From the NCBI RefSeq assembly GCF_001420915.1, contig NZ_CP013021.1, positions 3,217,501-3,281,500 on the forward strand: a DNA stretch of 64,000 nucleotides, read 5' to 3'. Below the pieces are notes generated by a model that searched no databases, was not told the origin of the DNA, and saw only the letters and a list, made by a program, of their open reading frames with translations. This document shows, in pieces, positions 1 through 8,699 of the stretch. This stretch comes from Agarivorans gilvus. Its GTDB lineage: Bacteria; Pseudomonadota; Gammaproteobacteria; Enterobacterales; Celerinatantimonadaceae. Positions within the stretch are counted from its first letter, which is position 1. Each line of letters opens with the position of its first letter. A program made the position numbers and the translations under genes.

Positions 1-989
<989 letters not shown>

Positions 990-1089
990 ACAACACCTAA
1001 GTGTTGCTAAACCTTATTTAGAACCATGAATGCTTGATAGTGCTCATGAGATAGTCAGCTTTTTCGAATGTTAAAGAACAACAAGTTTT

Positions 1090-1209
1090 TGCCTGGTGGC
1101 AATAGCGTTGTGGAACCACCTGACCCCATGCCGAACTCAGAAGTGAAACGCAACTGCGCCGATGATAGTGTGGGGTTTCCCCATGTGAAAGTAGGTCACC
1201 GCCAGGCTT
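1090..1209 (+). rRNA. rrf: 5S ribosomal RNA
   Basis: A 120-nt gene about 100 nt after 23S. It begins TGCCTGGTGGC and ends GCCACCAGGC-complementary GCCAGGC, so the terminal helix closes. The conserved internal segment CCCCATGCCGAACTCAGAAG is present. Ends are assigned by alignment to E. coli 5S and may be off by one or two bases. Confidence 0.97.
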
Positions 1210-1216
1210 CCAATTT

Positions 1217-1246
1217 GAAAACCCAGCTGATGGCTGGGTTTTTATT
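1217..1246 (+). terminator. Terminator-like hairpin between 5S and tRNA-Thr
   Basis: AACCCAGC, loop TGAT, GGCTGGGTT followed by a T-rich tail. It sits after 5S and ends three bases before the tRNA-Thr gene. By shape it is an intrinsic terminator; a processing signal is the alternative, because the tRNA downstream has no obvious promoter of its own. Confidence 0.7.
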
Positions 1247-1248
1247 TA

Positions 1249-1324
1249 GCTGATATAGCTCAGTTGGTAGAGCGCACTCTTGGTAAGGGTGAGGTCGGCA
1301 GTTCGAATCTGCCTATCAGCACCA
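1249..1324 (+). tRNA. tRNA-Thr (anticodon GGT)
   Basis: A 76-nt cloverleaf with acceptor arms GCTGATA/TATCAGC, a D-arm with AGCTCAGTTGGTAGAGC, anticodon loop TTGGTAA and a T-arm with GTTCGAATC. The CCA end is encoded. It is almost identical to E. coli thrV, which also follows a 5S gene (rrnD). The anticodon stem carries one G-U pair not found in E. coli. Confidence 0.97.
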
Positions 1325-1332
1325 TATACAAA

Positions 1333-1362
1333 TAAGCCCGGCAAAACTGCTGGGCTTTTTTG
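1333..1362 (+). terminator. Intrinsic terminator of the rRNA/tRNA unit
   Basis: AAGCCCGGCA, loop AAAC, TGCTGGGCTT, then a run of T. This ten-pair stem with one G-U pair lies nine bases after the tRNA CCA end and closes the rRNA operon. Confidence 0.9.
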
Positions 1363-1538
1363 TTTTTATCGGTCAATTATGGTCGATATTTCTTGTTAGC
1401 TTGCCGGATTTTTCGGCAGTGTTAGCGAACTAAGTGTGAAATAACCCATTTTTTAATGGTGAGTGAAGAGGCTTTTTGCTTTTAAGTTTTTGTTTTTAAT
1501 GTGTTTTCTAAATAGATTAAACAAATTTTAGACAATCC

Positions 1539-1567
1539 TACCAATTAAAAAATTAGGGTGTTATAAT
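1539..1567 (+). promoter_or_regulatory. Likely promoter of the spc operon
   Basis: A perfect -10 hexamer TATAAT at 1562-1567 lies 79 bases upstream of rplN, in an AT-rich stretch. The matching -35 is weak (near 1539-1544). The 320-base gap between the tRNA terminator and rplN contains no gene that I can see. Because the usual upstream S10 operon is missing, this operon must have its own promoter here. Confidence 0.55.
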
Positions 1568-1594
1568 TTCGCGCCCTTTAATTAGGCAGCCAGA

Positions 1595-1619
1595 GATCTC
1601 AGCGCTAATTGCTGGGATC
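1595..1619 (+). promoter_or_regulatory. Leader hairpin upstream of rplN
   Basis: GATCTCAGC, a 7-nt loop, GCTGGGATC: nine pairs with one G-U, inside the short untranslated leader, ending 27 bases before the rplN start. There is no T-run, so it is not a terminator. It may be a translational control or mRNA-stability element; which one is unknown. Confidence 0.5.
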
Positions 1620-1646
1620 AGTTGTAATATATAGCGGAGCACTGAA

Positions 1647-2015
1647 ATGATCCAAATGCAATCTACTATGGACGTGGCGGACAATTCCGGCGCGCGCCTT
1701 GTACAGTGTATTAAGGTCCTAGGTGGTTCGCACCGCCGTTATGCACGAATTGGCGACATCATTAAAGTTACTGTAAAGGAAGCGATTCCACGCGGTAAAG
1801 TTAAAAAAGGTGACGTAATGAATGCTGTGGTAGTGCGTACTAGAAAAGGCGTACGTCGTCCTGATGGTTCTGTAATTCGTTTTGATCGCAATGCAGCGGT
1901 TATTTTGAATGCAAACAATCAGCCTATTGGTACTCGTATCTTTGGTCCTGTGACACGTGAACTTCGAACTGAACAGTTCATGAAAATTGTGTCTCTAGCG
2001 CCAGAAGTACTTTAA
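1647..2015 (+). CDS. rplN: 50S ribosomal protein L14
   Basis: The 122-residue protein is full length for L14, a large-subunit protein at the interface near the sarcin-ricin loop. It shows the family signature start MIQMQST.DVADNSGA and the internal motif GDVMNAVVVRT. It is the first gene of the spc operon, followed after 10 bases by rplX. A GGAG ribosome-binding site lies nine bases upstream of the ATG. Finding rplN directly after an rRNA operon, with no rpsJ-to-rpsQ block before it, is unusual. Confidence 0.98.
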   Translation: MIQMQSTMDVADNSGARLVQCIKVLGGSHRRYARIGDIIKVTVKEAIPRGKVKKGDVMNAVVVRTRKGVRRPDGSVIRFDRNAAVILNANNQPIGTRIFGPVTRELRTEQFMKIVSLAPEVL

Positions 2016-2025
2016 GGAGTCCCAA

Positions 2026-2340
2026 ATGGCTAATAAAATCCAAAAAGGCGATGAAGTAATAGTTATTGCAGGTAAAGACAAAGGCAAGCGCGGTAGCGTA
2101 ACCAAAGTTTTACCTACCGGTAAACTATTCGTTGAAGGCGTAAACGTAATCAAGAAGCACCAAAAGCCTAACCCTCAATTGGGTCAAGCTGGCGGTATTG
2201 TTGAGAAAGAAGCGGCCCTTGATGCATCAAACGTAGCGATTTATAACCCTGCCACTGGCAAGGCTGATCGCGTTGGTTTCCGATTTGAAGACGACAAAAA
2301 AGTTCGTGTTTTCAAATCGTCTAATGAAATTGTAAAGTAA
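2026..2340 (+). CDS. rplX: 50S ribosomal protein L24
   Basis: 104 residues, the usual size. The N-terminal KOW motif is clear (KGDEVIVIAGKDKGKRGSV, residues 7-25). L24 is an assembly-initiator protein that binds the 5' end of 23S rRNA. It sits in standard spc operon order between rplN and rplE, with an AAGGAG ribosome-binding site just before its ATG. Confidence 0.98.
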   Translation: MANKIQKGDEVIVIAGKDKGKRGSVTKVLPTGKLFVEGVNVIKKHQKPNPQLGQAGGIVEKEAALDASNVAIYNPATGKADRVGFRFEDDKKVRVFKSSNEIVK

Positions 2341-2352
2341 CTGGAGTTAACG

Positions 2353-2892
2353 ATGGCGAAACTGCATGACCTATATAAGGAAAGTGTAACGCCTGAACTC
2401 ATTAAGGAGTTCGGTTACAAATCCATCATGCAAGTCCCTCGGATTGAGAAAATCACCCTTAACATGGGTGTGGGTGAAGCGGTTAATGACAAGAAAGTAC
2501 TAGAGCACGCAATTGCTGACCTAGCTGCTATCTCTGGTCAAAAACCTCTTACTACCAAAGCTCGTAAATCTGTAGCAGGCTTTAAGATCCGTGATGGATA
2601 CCCAATTGGTTGTAAAGTAACTCTACGCGGTGAGCGTATGTGGGAGTTTTTAGAGCGTTTGATTTCAATCGCAATTCCTCGTATTCGTGATTTCCGTGGC
2701 CTAAATGCTAAGTCATTTGACGGTCGTGGTAATTACAGTATGGGTGTGCGTGAGCAAATCATCTTCCCTGAAATTGACTATGACAAAGTTGATAAGGTTC
2801 GTGGTATGGATATTACTATCACTACTACTGCCGAAACCAACGAGGAAGGCCGCGCTCTGTTGGCTGCCTTTAACTTCCCATTCCGTAAGTAA
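2353..2892 (+). CDS. rplE: 50S ribosomal protein L5
   Basis: 179 residues, full length. L5 binds 5S rRNA and forms part of the central protuberance. Recognisable segments are the N-terminal LHDLYKE, PRIEKITLNMGVGEAV (about residues 29-44) and the C-terminal RGMDITITTTA. In E. coli, S8 represses spc translation at the start of this gene; I did not model that site here. It is followed by rpsN after 13 bases. Confidence 0.98.
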   Translation: MAKLHDLYKESVTPELIKEFGYKSIMQVPRIEKITLNMGVGEAVNDKKVLEHAIADLAAISGQKPLTTKARKSVAGFKIRDGYPIGCKVTLRGERMWEFLERLISIAIPRIRDFRGLNAKSFDGRGNYSMGVREQIIFPEIDYDKVDKVRGMDITITTTAETNEEGRALLAAFNFPFRK

Positions 2893-2905
2893 GGTAGAGT
2901 TAGTT

Positions 2906-3211
2906 ATGGCTAAACAATCAATGAAAGCACGTGAAGCGAAGCGCGAAAAAACCGTCGCTCGTTTTGCGGAGAAGCGCGCGGCGCTTAAAGCGATTATTAG
3001 TAGCGTGAACAGCTCTGATGAAGAGCGTTGGGACGCAGTTCTAAAATTGCAATCTTTACCTCGTGATTCAAGTCGGTCTCGTCAGCGTAATCGCTGTAAC
3101 GTAACCGGCCGTCCTCATGGCTACCTACGCAAGTTCGGCTTGAGCCGTATCAAATTGCGTGAAGCGATGATGCGCGGTGAGGTTCCTGGCCTTAAGAAAG
3201 CCAGCTGGTAA
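2906..3211 (+). CDS. rpsN: 30S ribosomal protein S14
   Basis: 101 residues, the long zinc-free form of S14, with no CxxC pairs, as in E. coli. The start ATG (MAKQSMKAREAKR) lies 13 bases after rplE and is preceded by a GTAGAG-type ribosome-binding site. The C-terminal RNA-binding stretch RCNVTGRPHGYLRKFGLSR is highly conserved. S14 sits in the head of the small subunit. An overlapping longer frame from 2705 exists but lies within rplE and is not used. Confidence 0.97.
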   Translation: MAKQSMKAREAKREKTVARFAEKRAALKAIISSVNSSDEERWDAVLKLQSLPRDSSRSRQRNRCNVTGRPHGYLRKFGLSRIKLREAMMRGEVPGLKKASW

Positions 3212-3237
3212 ACCACTTAATTACGGAGTAAACGATT

Positions 3238-3630
3238 ATGAGCATGCAAGATCCTATTGCGGATATGTTGACTCGCGTTCGCAACGGTCAATCGGCAAAT
3301 AAAGTATCTGTTGTTATGCCTTCGTCAAAAGTTAAAGTGGCAATTGCTAACTTGCTGAAAGAAGAAGGTTATATCACAGATTATGCTGTGACTGGTGACG
3401 TTAAGAAGTCATTAGAAGTTACCCTCAAATATTTTGAAGGTAAAAAAGTTATTGAAAAGATTGAACGTGTAAGCCGTCCAGGCCTACGCATTTATAAAGG
3501 TGCTAAAGACCTACCTAAAGTTATGGGTGGTCTAGGCGTTGCAATCGTTTCTACATCGAAAGGCGTTATGACTGACCGTGCAGCACGTAAAGCTGGCATG
3601 GGCGGTGAAATCGTCTGTTACGTAGCTTAA
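3238..3630 (+). CDS. rpsH: 30S ribosomal protein S8
   Basis: 130 residues, full length. It shows the S8 start MSMQDPIADMLTRVRNGQ and the C-terminal signature STSKGVMTDRAARKAGMGGE. S8 binds helix 21 of 16S rRNA and, in E. coli, is the autogenous repressor of the spc operon. Normal operon position between rpsN and rplF. Confidence 0.98.
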   Translation: MSMQDPIADMLTRVRNGQSANKVSVVMPSSKVKVAIANLLKEEGYITDYAVTGDVKKSLEVTLKYFEGKKVIEKIERVSRPGLRIYKGAKDLPKVMGGLGVAIVSTSKGVMTDRAARKAGMGGEIVCYVA

Positions 3631-3645
3631 CCGGAGGTAGGTAAT

Positions 3646-4173
3646 ATGTCTCGCGTAGCCAAGGCTCCCGTTACAATTCCTGCTGGCGTTGAAGTCACAA
3701 TCAACGGCCAAGAATTAACGGTTAAAGGTAGCAAAGGTACATTGACTCGCGTTTTTAATGACGCAGTTGTTGTAACGAAAGAAGAAAACGAATTGAAATT
3801 TGCTGTAGTTGAAGGTGCTTCTTCAGCTCAAGCAGGTACAGCTCGTGCTCTAAGCAACAACATGGTTGTTGGCGTTACAGACGGGTTTGAGAAAAAACTA
3901 ACATTATTAGGTGTTGGTTACCGTGCCGCAGTTAAAGGCAATGTTGTAAACCTAACTCTAGGTTTTTCTCACCCTGTAGATTACACCTTACCAGAAGGTG
4001 TTACAGCAGAGTGTCCATCACAGACTGAAATCGTACTGAAAGGTGCTGATAAGCAGGTGGTAGGTCAGGTAGCAGCAAACATTCGCGCGTTCCGTCCGCC
4101 AGAGCCTTACAAAGGTAAAGGTGTTCGTTACTCTGACGAAAATGTTCGCCGTAAAGAGGCTAAGAAGAAGTAG
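3646..4173 (+). CDS. rplF: 50S ribosomal protein L6
   Basis: 175 residues, close to the 177 of E. coli. Two tandem L6 folds are present, and the C-terminal signature RPPEPYKGKGVRY (about residues 150-162) is intact. L6 lies near the factor-binding centre of the 50S subunit. A GGAGG ribosome-binding site is present 8 bases before the ATG. Confidence 0.98.
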   Translation: MSRVAKAPVTIPAGVEVTINGQELTVKGSKGTLTRVFNDAVVVTKEENELKFAVVEGASSAQAGTARALSNNMVVGVTDGFEKKLTLLGVGYRAAVKGNVVNLTLGFSHPVDYTLPEGVTAECPSQTEIVLKGADKQVVGQVAANIRAFRPPEPYKGKGVRYSDENVRRKEAKKK

Positions 4174-4182
4174 GTTAACACT

Positions 4183-4533
4183 ATGGAAAAGAAAATTGCT
4201 CGTCTGCGTCGTGCAACACGCACTCGCAAAGCTATGCAAGAGTTGGGGAAAACCCGCCTGGTGATTCACCGTACTCCGCGCCATATTTACGCGCAGGTGA
4301 TTGCACCTGATGCAAAGGTTATCGCCACTGCATCAACAGTAGATAAAGCCGTTTCTGAAGGGCTAAAAAGTTCAGGTAATGTAGCTGCCGCTACTGCAGT
4401 AGGTAAAGCAATCGCTGAACGTGCTGCGGCAAAAGGCGTTACATCTGTAGCTTTTGACCGTTCTGGCTTTAAGTATCACGGCCGCGTTGCTGCGCTTGCA
4501 GAAGCAGCACGTGAAGCTGGTCTTCAGTTCTAA
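4183..4533 (+). CDS. rplR: 50S ribosomal protein L18
   Basis: 116 residues, full length. L18 mediates 5S rRNA attachment together with L5 and L25. It has the basic N-terminus (KKIARLRRATRTRKAMQELG) and the family motif RSGFKYHGRVAALAEAAREAGL at the C-terminus. It lies between rplF and rpsE in the standard order. Confidence 0.98.
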   Translation: MEKKIARLRRATRTRKAMQELGKTRLVIHRTPRHIYAQVIAPDAKVIATASTVDKAVSEGLKSSGNVAAATAVGKAIAERAAAKGVTSVAFDRSGFKYHGRVAALAEAAREAGLQF

Positions 4534-4543
4534 GGAGTGAGTC

Positions 4544-5047
4544 ATGTCTAAATTTGAAGCACAAGCCGGTAGTGAGCTGAACGAAAAGCTTATCGCGGTA
4601 AACCGTGTGTCAAAAGTAGTTAAAGGTGGTCGTATCTTCAGCTTCACTGCTCTAACAGTAGTGGGTGACGGTAACGGTCGCGTAGGGTTTGGTTACGGTA
4701 AAGCACGTGAAGTTCCTGCTGCTATTCAAAAAGCAATGGAAAAAGCACGTCGTAACCTTACTAGTGTAGAACTTCGCGGTACTACACTGCAGCATCCTAT
4801 TAAGGGTCGCCACTCTGGGTCGCGTGTTTACATGCAACCTGCATCAGAGGGTACTGGTATTATTGCCGGTGGTGCAATGCGTGCTGTTCTTGAAGTTGCG
4901 GGTGTGCAGAACGTATTGTCTAAAGCATACGGTTCTACTAACCCAATTAACATTGTTCGCGCTACTATTGACGCTCTTGAGAATATGCATTCTCCACAAG
5001 ACGTTGCTGCTAAGCGTGGCCTAAGCGTCCAAGAAATTCTGGGGTAA
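4544..5047 (+). CDS. rpsE: 30S ribosomal protein S5
   Basis: 167 residues, full length for S5, which is involved in decoding fidelity and mRNA unwinding. The double-stranded-RNA-binding-like N-domain contains KVVKGGRIFSFTALTVVGDG (about residues 25-44), and the loop with GRVGFGYGKA that is linked to spectinomycin and ram phenotypes follows. Only six bases separate it from rpmD. Confidence 0.98.
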   Translation: MSKFEAQAGSELNEKLIAVNRVSKVVKGGRIFSFTALTVVGDGNGRVGFGYGKAREVPAAIQKAMEKARRNLTSVELRGTTLQHPIKGRHSGSRVYMQPASEGTGIIAGGAMRAVLEVAGVQNVLSKAYGSTNPINIVRATIDALENMHSPQDVAAKRGLSVQEILG

Positions 5048-5053
5048 TAAGCC

Positions 5054-5236
5054 ATGTCGAACAAAATTAAAGTAACACAGACCAAAAGTGCTATCGGCCG
5101 TTTGCCTAAGCACCGCGCGACCTTAACTGGTCTAGGTCTTCGTCGCATTAATCACACTGTTGAGCTAGAGGATACTCCTTGCGTTCGCGGTATGATTAAT
5201 AAAGTTTCTTACATGGTTAAGGTTGAGGGAGAATAA
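5054..5236 (+). CDS. rpmD: 50S ribosomal protein L30
   Basis: 60 residues, typical of bacterial L30. Conserved segments are KVTQTKSAIGRLPKHRATL and GLGLRRINHTVELEDTP. The gene sits two bases before rplO, so translational coupling is likely. Confidence 0.97.
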   Translation: MSNKIKVTQTKSAIGRLPKHRATLTGLGLRRINHTVELEDTPCVRGMINKVSYMVKVEGE

Positions 5237-5238
5237 TC

Positions 5239-5673
5239 ATGCGTTTGAATACTCTTTCTCCAGCTGCTGGCTCTAAGCCAAGCGCTAAGCGTGTAGGTCG
5301 TGGTATCGGTTCTGGTTTAGGTAAAACTGGTGGTCGTGGTCACAAAGGTCAGAAGTCACGTTCTGGCGGTACTGTGCGTCCAGGTTTCGAAGGCGGTCAA
5401 ATGCCATTGAAACAACGTTTGCCTAAATTTGGTTTTACTTCACGTAAATCAATGGTAACTGCTGAAGTTCGCACTAGTGAGCTAGCGAAAGTTACTGCTG
5501 ACGTGGTAGATTTGGACGCTTTGAAGGCTGCTGGTCTTATTACTCGTAACATTAAGTTTGCGAAAGTAGTATTATCTGGCGAAGTAAAAGCACCAGTTAC
5601 CCTACGTGGCCTGCGTGTAACCAAAGGCGCACAAGCAGCTATTGAAGCTGCTGGCGGTAAAATCGAGGAATAA
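5239..5673 (+). CDS. rplO: 50S ribosomal protein L15
   Basis: 144 residues, full length. The glycine/arginine-rich N-terminal extension that threads into 23S rRNA (RVGRGIGSGLGKTGGRGHKG, residues 18-37) is intact, followed by the globular C-terminal domain. It lies immediately upstream of secY, nine bases apart. Confidence 0.98.
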   Translation: MRLNTLSPAAGSKPSAKRVGRGIGSGLGKTGGRGHKGQKSRSGGTVRPGFEGGQMPLKQRLPKFGFTSRKSMVTAEVRTSELAKVTADVVDLDALKAAGLITRNIKFAKVVLSGEVKAPVTLRGLRVTKGAQAAIEAAGGKIEE

Positions 5674-5682
5674 GTACAAAAC

Positions 5683-7008
5683 ATGGCTAAGAATCCAGGA
5701 ACAGCATCAGCAAGTGCACAAGGCGGTTTAAGCGAACTTAAGAGTCGTTTACTATTTGTGCTTGGAGCAATTATTGTGTTTCGAGCAGGCTCCTTTGTGC
5801 CGTTACCTGGGATTGATGCCGCTGTACTGGCCGCGTTGTTTGACCAGCAGAAAGGTACCATTCTGGAAATGTTTAACATGTTCTCAGGTGGTGCTCTTTC
5901 ACGTGCGTCTATTTTCGCGTTAGGTATCATGCCGTATATTTCGGCATCGATTATCATCCAGTTATTGACTGTGGTTCATCCCACTCTTGCCGAATTGAAA
6001 AAAGAAGGCGAGTCGGGGCGGCGTAAAATCAGTCAATACACGCGTTATAGCACACTGGTTCTAGCAACCTTCCAAGCTGTTGGTATTGCTACTGGCTTAC
6101 CAAATATGATGGCGGGTCTGGTGATTAATCCAGGCCTACCATTCTATTTCACTGCGGTGGTTAGCTTGGTAACAGGAACAATGTTCCTGATGTGGTTAGG
6201 TGAGCAAATTACTGAACGCGGTATTGGCAACGGGATCTCGATTCTGATTTTTGCTGGTATTGTGGCAGGATTGCCTTCTGCAATCGGTCAGACGGCTGAG
6301 CAGGCGCGTCAAGGAGAGTTGCACTTATTGTTACTCTTGTTCATCGTTGCTCTTGTATTTGCGGTGACCTTCTTTGTGGTATTTGTAGAACGTGGACAAC
6401 GTCGTATCGTTGTTAACTATGCAAAACGCCAACAAGGTCGCAAAGTGTTTGCAGCGCAAAGCACACATTTACCACTTAAGGTAAACATGGCTGGGGTTAT
6501 TCCTGCTATTTTTGCTTCAAGTATTATTTTGTTCCCTGGCACTTTAGCTCAGTGGTTTGGTCAAAATGAAAGCTTGTCTTTCTTATCTGACCTATCATTA
6601 ACGCTACAGCCTGGACAACCTTTATATGTGTTCTTGTATGCTGCGGCTATTATCTTCTTCTGTTTCTTCTATACTGCGTTGGTGTTTAATCCACGCGAAA
6701 CAGCAGACAACTTGAAGAAGAGTGGCGCGTTTATTCCAGGGATTCGTCCTGGTGAACAAACCTCGCGATACATCGACAAGGTGATGACTCGTTTAACCCT
6801 AGCTGGTGCTTTGTACATCACGTTTGTATGTTTAATTCCTGAGTTTATGATGATCGGAATGAACGTTCAGTTCTACTTCGGTGGTACTTCACTACTTATC
6901 GTAGTGGTGGTTATCATGGACTTTATGGCTCAGGTCCAAACCCATTTGATGTCTCATCAATATGGTTCGGTTCTGAAAAAAGCTAATCTTAAAGGTTACG
7001 GCCGATAG
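5683..7008 (+). CDS. secY: Preprotein translocase subunit SecY
   Basis: 441 residues; the channel-forming subunit of the SecYEG translocon. Ten membrane segments are expected and the hydrophobicity fits. Visible markers are the plug region after SFVPLPGID, the TERGIGNGISILIFAGIV segment, the cytoplasmic loop FVERGQRRIVVNYAKRQ and the C-terminal loop with NPRETADNLKKSGAFIPGIR, which contacts SecA and the ribosome. It lies inside the spc operon, as in most Gammaproteobacteria. Confidence 0.98.
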   Translation: MAKNPGTASASAQGGLSELKSRLLFVLGAIIVFRAGSFVPLPGIDAAVLAALFDQQKGTILEMFNMFSGGALSRASIFALGIMPYISASIIIQLLTVVHPTLAELKKEGESGRRKISQYTRYSTLVLATFQAVGIATGLPNMMAGLVINPGLPFYFTAVVSLVTGTMFLMWLGEQITERGIGNGISILIFAGIVAGLPSAIGQTAEQARQGELHLLLLLFIVALVFAVTFFVVFVERGQRRIVVNYAKRQQGRKVFAAQSTHLPLKVNMAGVIPAIFASSIILFPGTLAQWFGQNESLSFLSDLSLTLQPGQPLYVFLYAAAIIFFCFFYTALVFNPRETADNLKKSGAFIPGIRPGEQTSRYIDKVMTRLTLAGALYITFVCLIPEFMMIGMNVQFYFGGTSLLIVVVVIMDFMAQVQTHLMSHQYGSVLKKANLKGYGR

Positions 7009-7048
7009 GCCACCTTGAGATTGGACTTTAACTTTTGCGGAGATAGCA

Positions 7049-7162
7049 ATGAAAGTACGTGCATCCGTTAAGAAAATCTGCCGTAACTGTAAAGTTATTA
7101 AGCGCAACGGTGTTGTGCGTGTAATTTGCAGTGAGCCAAAGCATAAACAGCGCCAAGGCTAG
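7049..7162 (+). CDS. rpmJ: 50S ribosomal protein L36 (zinc-ribbon form)
   Basis: 37 residues beginning [17 protein letters not shown]. The C-x2-C ... C-x4-H arrangement (CRNC, then CSEPKH) marks the zinc-binding form of L36. GCGGAG lies about seven bases before the ATG. It is the last gene of the spc operon, 40 bases after secY. Confidence 0.96.
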
Positions 7163-7194
7163 TTAGTAGATTTCAAGACAATATTATTTGCAAT

Positions 7195-7269
7195 GTGGTC
7201 ATCTGTTGAGTATCCTTACGGGCTTTTCACAGATGGCCTTCGTTTAACACGAAAAATAGGAGTGTGCCA
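7195..7269 (+). promoter_or_regulatory. Alpha operon leader with S4-binding pseudoknot
   Basis: The leader before rpsM keeps the E. coli alpha operon architecture: a nine-pair helix GGTCATCTG (7197-7205) with CAGATGGCC (7230-7238), enclosing TTGAGTATCC and ACGGGCTTTTC, which match the E. coli inner hairpin and pseudoknot strand. In E. coli, S4 binds this structure and traps the ribosome at rpsM, repressing rpsM, rpsK, rpsD and rplQ. Recognition is from sequence similarity to the known element. Confidence 0.85.
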
Positions 7270-7626
7270 ATGGCCCGTATAGCCGGCATTAACATTCCTG
7301 ATCAGAAGCACGCAGTTATCGCTTTAACTGCAATCTTCGGTATTGGTTTAACCCGTTCACAGCAAATCTGTGCGGCAGCTGGTATCGCTGAAGATGTTAA
7401 GATCAGAGAACTTGACGAAACACAAATCGATAAACTTCGTGACGAAGTAGCTAAATTCACCGTTGAAGGTGATCTACGTCGTGAAGTATCAATGAACATT
7501 AAGCGCTTGATGGACCTAGGTTGTTACCGTGGACTTCGTCATCGTCGCAGTTTGCCCCTTCGCGGTCAGCGCACTAAAACTAATGCGCGCACCCGTAAAG
7601 GTCCTCGCAAACCTATTAAGAAATAA
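7270..7626 (+). CDS. rpsM: 30S ribosomal protein S13
   Basis: 118 residues, starting MARIAGINIPD. A GTG six bases upstream is in frame, but the ATG is chosen because it matches the family start and the AGGAG site (7259-7263) is correctly spaced. The C-terminal RGLRHRRSLPLRGQRTKTNARTRKG tail (reading about residues 90-114) contacts tRNA. First gene of the alpha operon and target of S4 control. Confidence 0.97.
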   Translation: MARIAGINIPDQKHAVIALTAIFGIGLTRSQQICAAAGIAEDVKIRELDETQIDKLRDEVAKFTVEGDLRREVSMNIKRLMDLGCYRGLRHRRSLPLRGQRTKTNARTRKGPRKPIKK

Positions 7627-7639
7627 GGGGTGAGGGAAA

Positions 7640-8029
7640 ATGGCTAAAACTCCGACTCGCGCTCGTAAACGCGTAAAAAAACAAGTTGCTGACGGCATGG
7701 CTCATATCCATGCTTCTTTCAACAATACTATCGTGACTATCACTGATCGTCAGGGCAACGCGCTTTCTTGGGCTACCGCAGGTGGTTCAGGTTTCCGTGG
7801 TTCTCGTAAGTCTACTCCGTTCGCTGCACAGGTTGCTGCTGAGCGTGCTGCTGAAGCAGCTAAAGACTACGGCCTTAAAAACGTAGAAGTGTTTGTTAAC
7901 GGACCAGGACCTGGTCGTGAGTCTTCAATCCGTGCATTACATGCTGCGGGTTTCCGTGTGACTAACATCACCGACGTGACTCCGATTCCACACAACGGTT
8001 GTCGTCCACCTAAGAAACGCCGCGTGTAG
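7640..8029 (+). CDS. rpsK: 30S ribosomal protein S11
   Basis: 129 residues, full length. S11 forms the platform of the 30S subunit near the Shine-Dalgarno helix. The signature region NGPGPGRESSIRALHAAGF and the C-terminus PIPHNGCRPPKKRRV are intact. It follows rpsM after 13 bases. Confidence 0.98.
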   Translation: MAKTPTRARKRVKKQVADGMAHIHASFNNTIVTITDRQGNALSWATAGGSGFRGSRKSTPFAAQVAAERAAEAAKDYGLKNVEVFVNGPGPGRESSIRALHAAGFRVTNITDVTPIPHNGCRPPKKRRV

Positions 8030-8055
8030 TTTCTGGATAGATTGGAGAAAGAAAA

Positions 8056-8676
8056 ATGGCAAGATATTTAGGTCCAAAGCTTAAACTTAGCCGTCGTGAA
8101 GGTACCGATCTTTTCTTGAAAAGTGGTGTTCGCGCGATCGACACAAAGTGTAAGCTGGATACAGCACCTGGACAACATGGTGCACGTAAAGCGCGTCTTT
8201 CAGACTACGGTTTACAGCTTCGTGAGAAGCAAAAAGTTCGTCGTTTATACGGTATTCTTGAAAAGCAATTCCGCAACTACTATAAAGCCGCTGCTCGCCT
8301 TCAAGGCAACACCGGTGAAAACTTGCTGCAATTGTTAGAAAGCCGTCTAGATAACGTTGTTTATCGTCTAGGTTTTGGTGCTACTCGCGCTGAAGCTCGC
8401 CAGCTAGTAAGCCATAAAGCAATTCTAGTAAACGGTAAAGTGGTAAACATTCCTTCTTACAAGGTATTGCCAGAAGACGTTATCAGTGTTCGTGAAAAAT
8501 CTAAGAAGCAAGCACGTATCGTTGCATCTTTAGAAATTGCCGGACAACGTGAAGCGGCATCGTGGATAGAAGTAGACGCTACTAAAATGGAAGGCACTTT
8601 TAAACGCCTACCTGAGCGCACTGACTTGTCTGCGGAAATTAACGAACAGCTGATCGTCGAACTTTACTCTAAGTAA
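8056..8676 (+). CDS. rpsD: 30S ribosomal protein S4
   Basis: 206 residues, full length. The start MARYLGPKLKLSRREGTDL and the S4 RNA-binding domain (LESRLDNVVYRLGFGATRAE, about residues 93-112) are clear. S4 nucleates 16S assembly and is the autogenous repressor of this operon through the leader before rpsM. No zinc-binding cysteine cluster is present. Confidence 0.98.
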   Translation: MARYLGPKLKLSRREGTDLFLKSGVRAIDTKCKLDTAPGQHGARKARLSDYGLQLREKQKVRRLYGILEKQFRNYYKAAARLQGNTGENLLQLLESRLDNVVYRLGFGATRAEARQLVSHKAILVNGKVVNIPSYKVLPEDVISVREKSKKQARIVASLEIAGQREAASWIEVDATKMEGTFKRLPERTDLSAEINEQLIVELYSK

Positions 8677-8699
8677 AGTTGAATTATAGAGAGGACACA

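Noticed and set aside
1068..1253. A 61-residue frame
   Set aside because: It overlaps 5S rRNA and the following hairpin and has no coding signature.
2705..2905. A long N-terminal extension of S14
   Set aside because: It would run inside rplE in another frame; S14 starts at 2906 with its own ribosome-binding site and family start.
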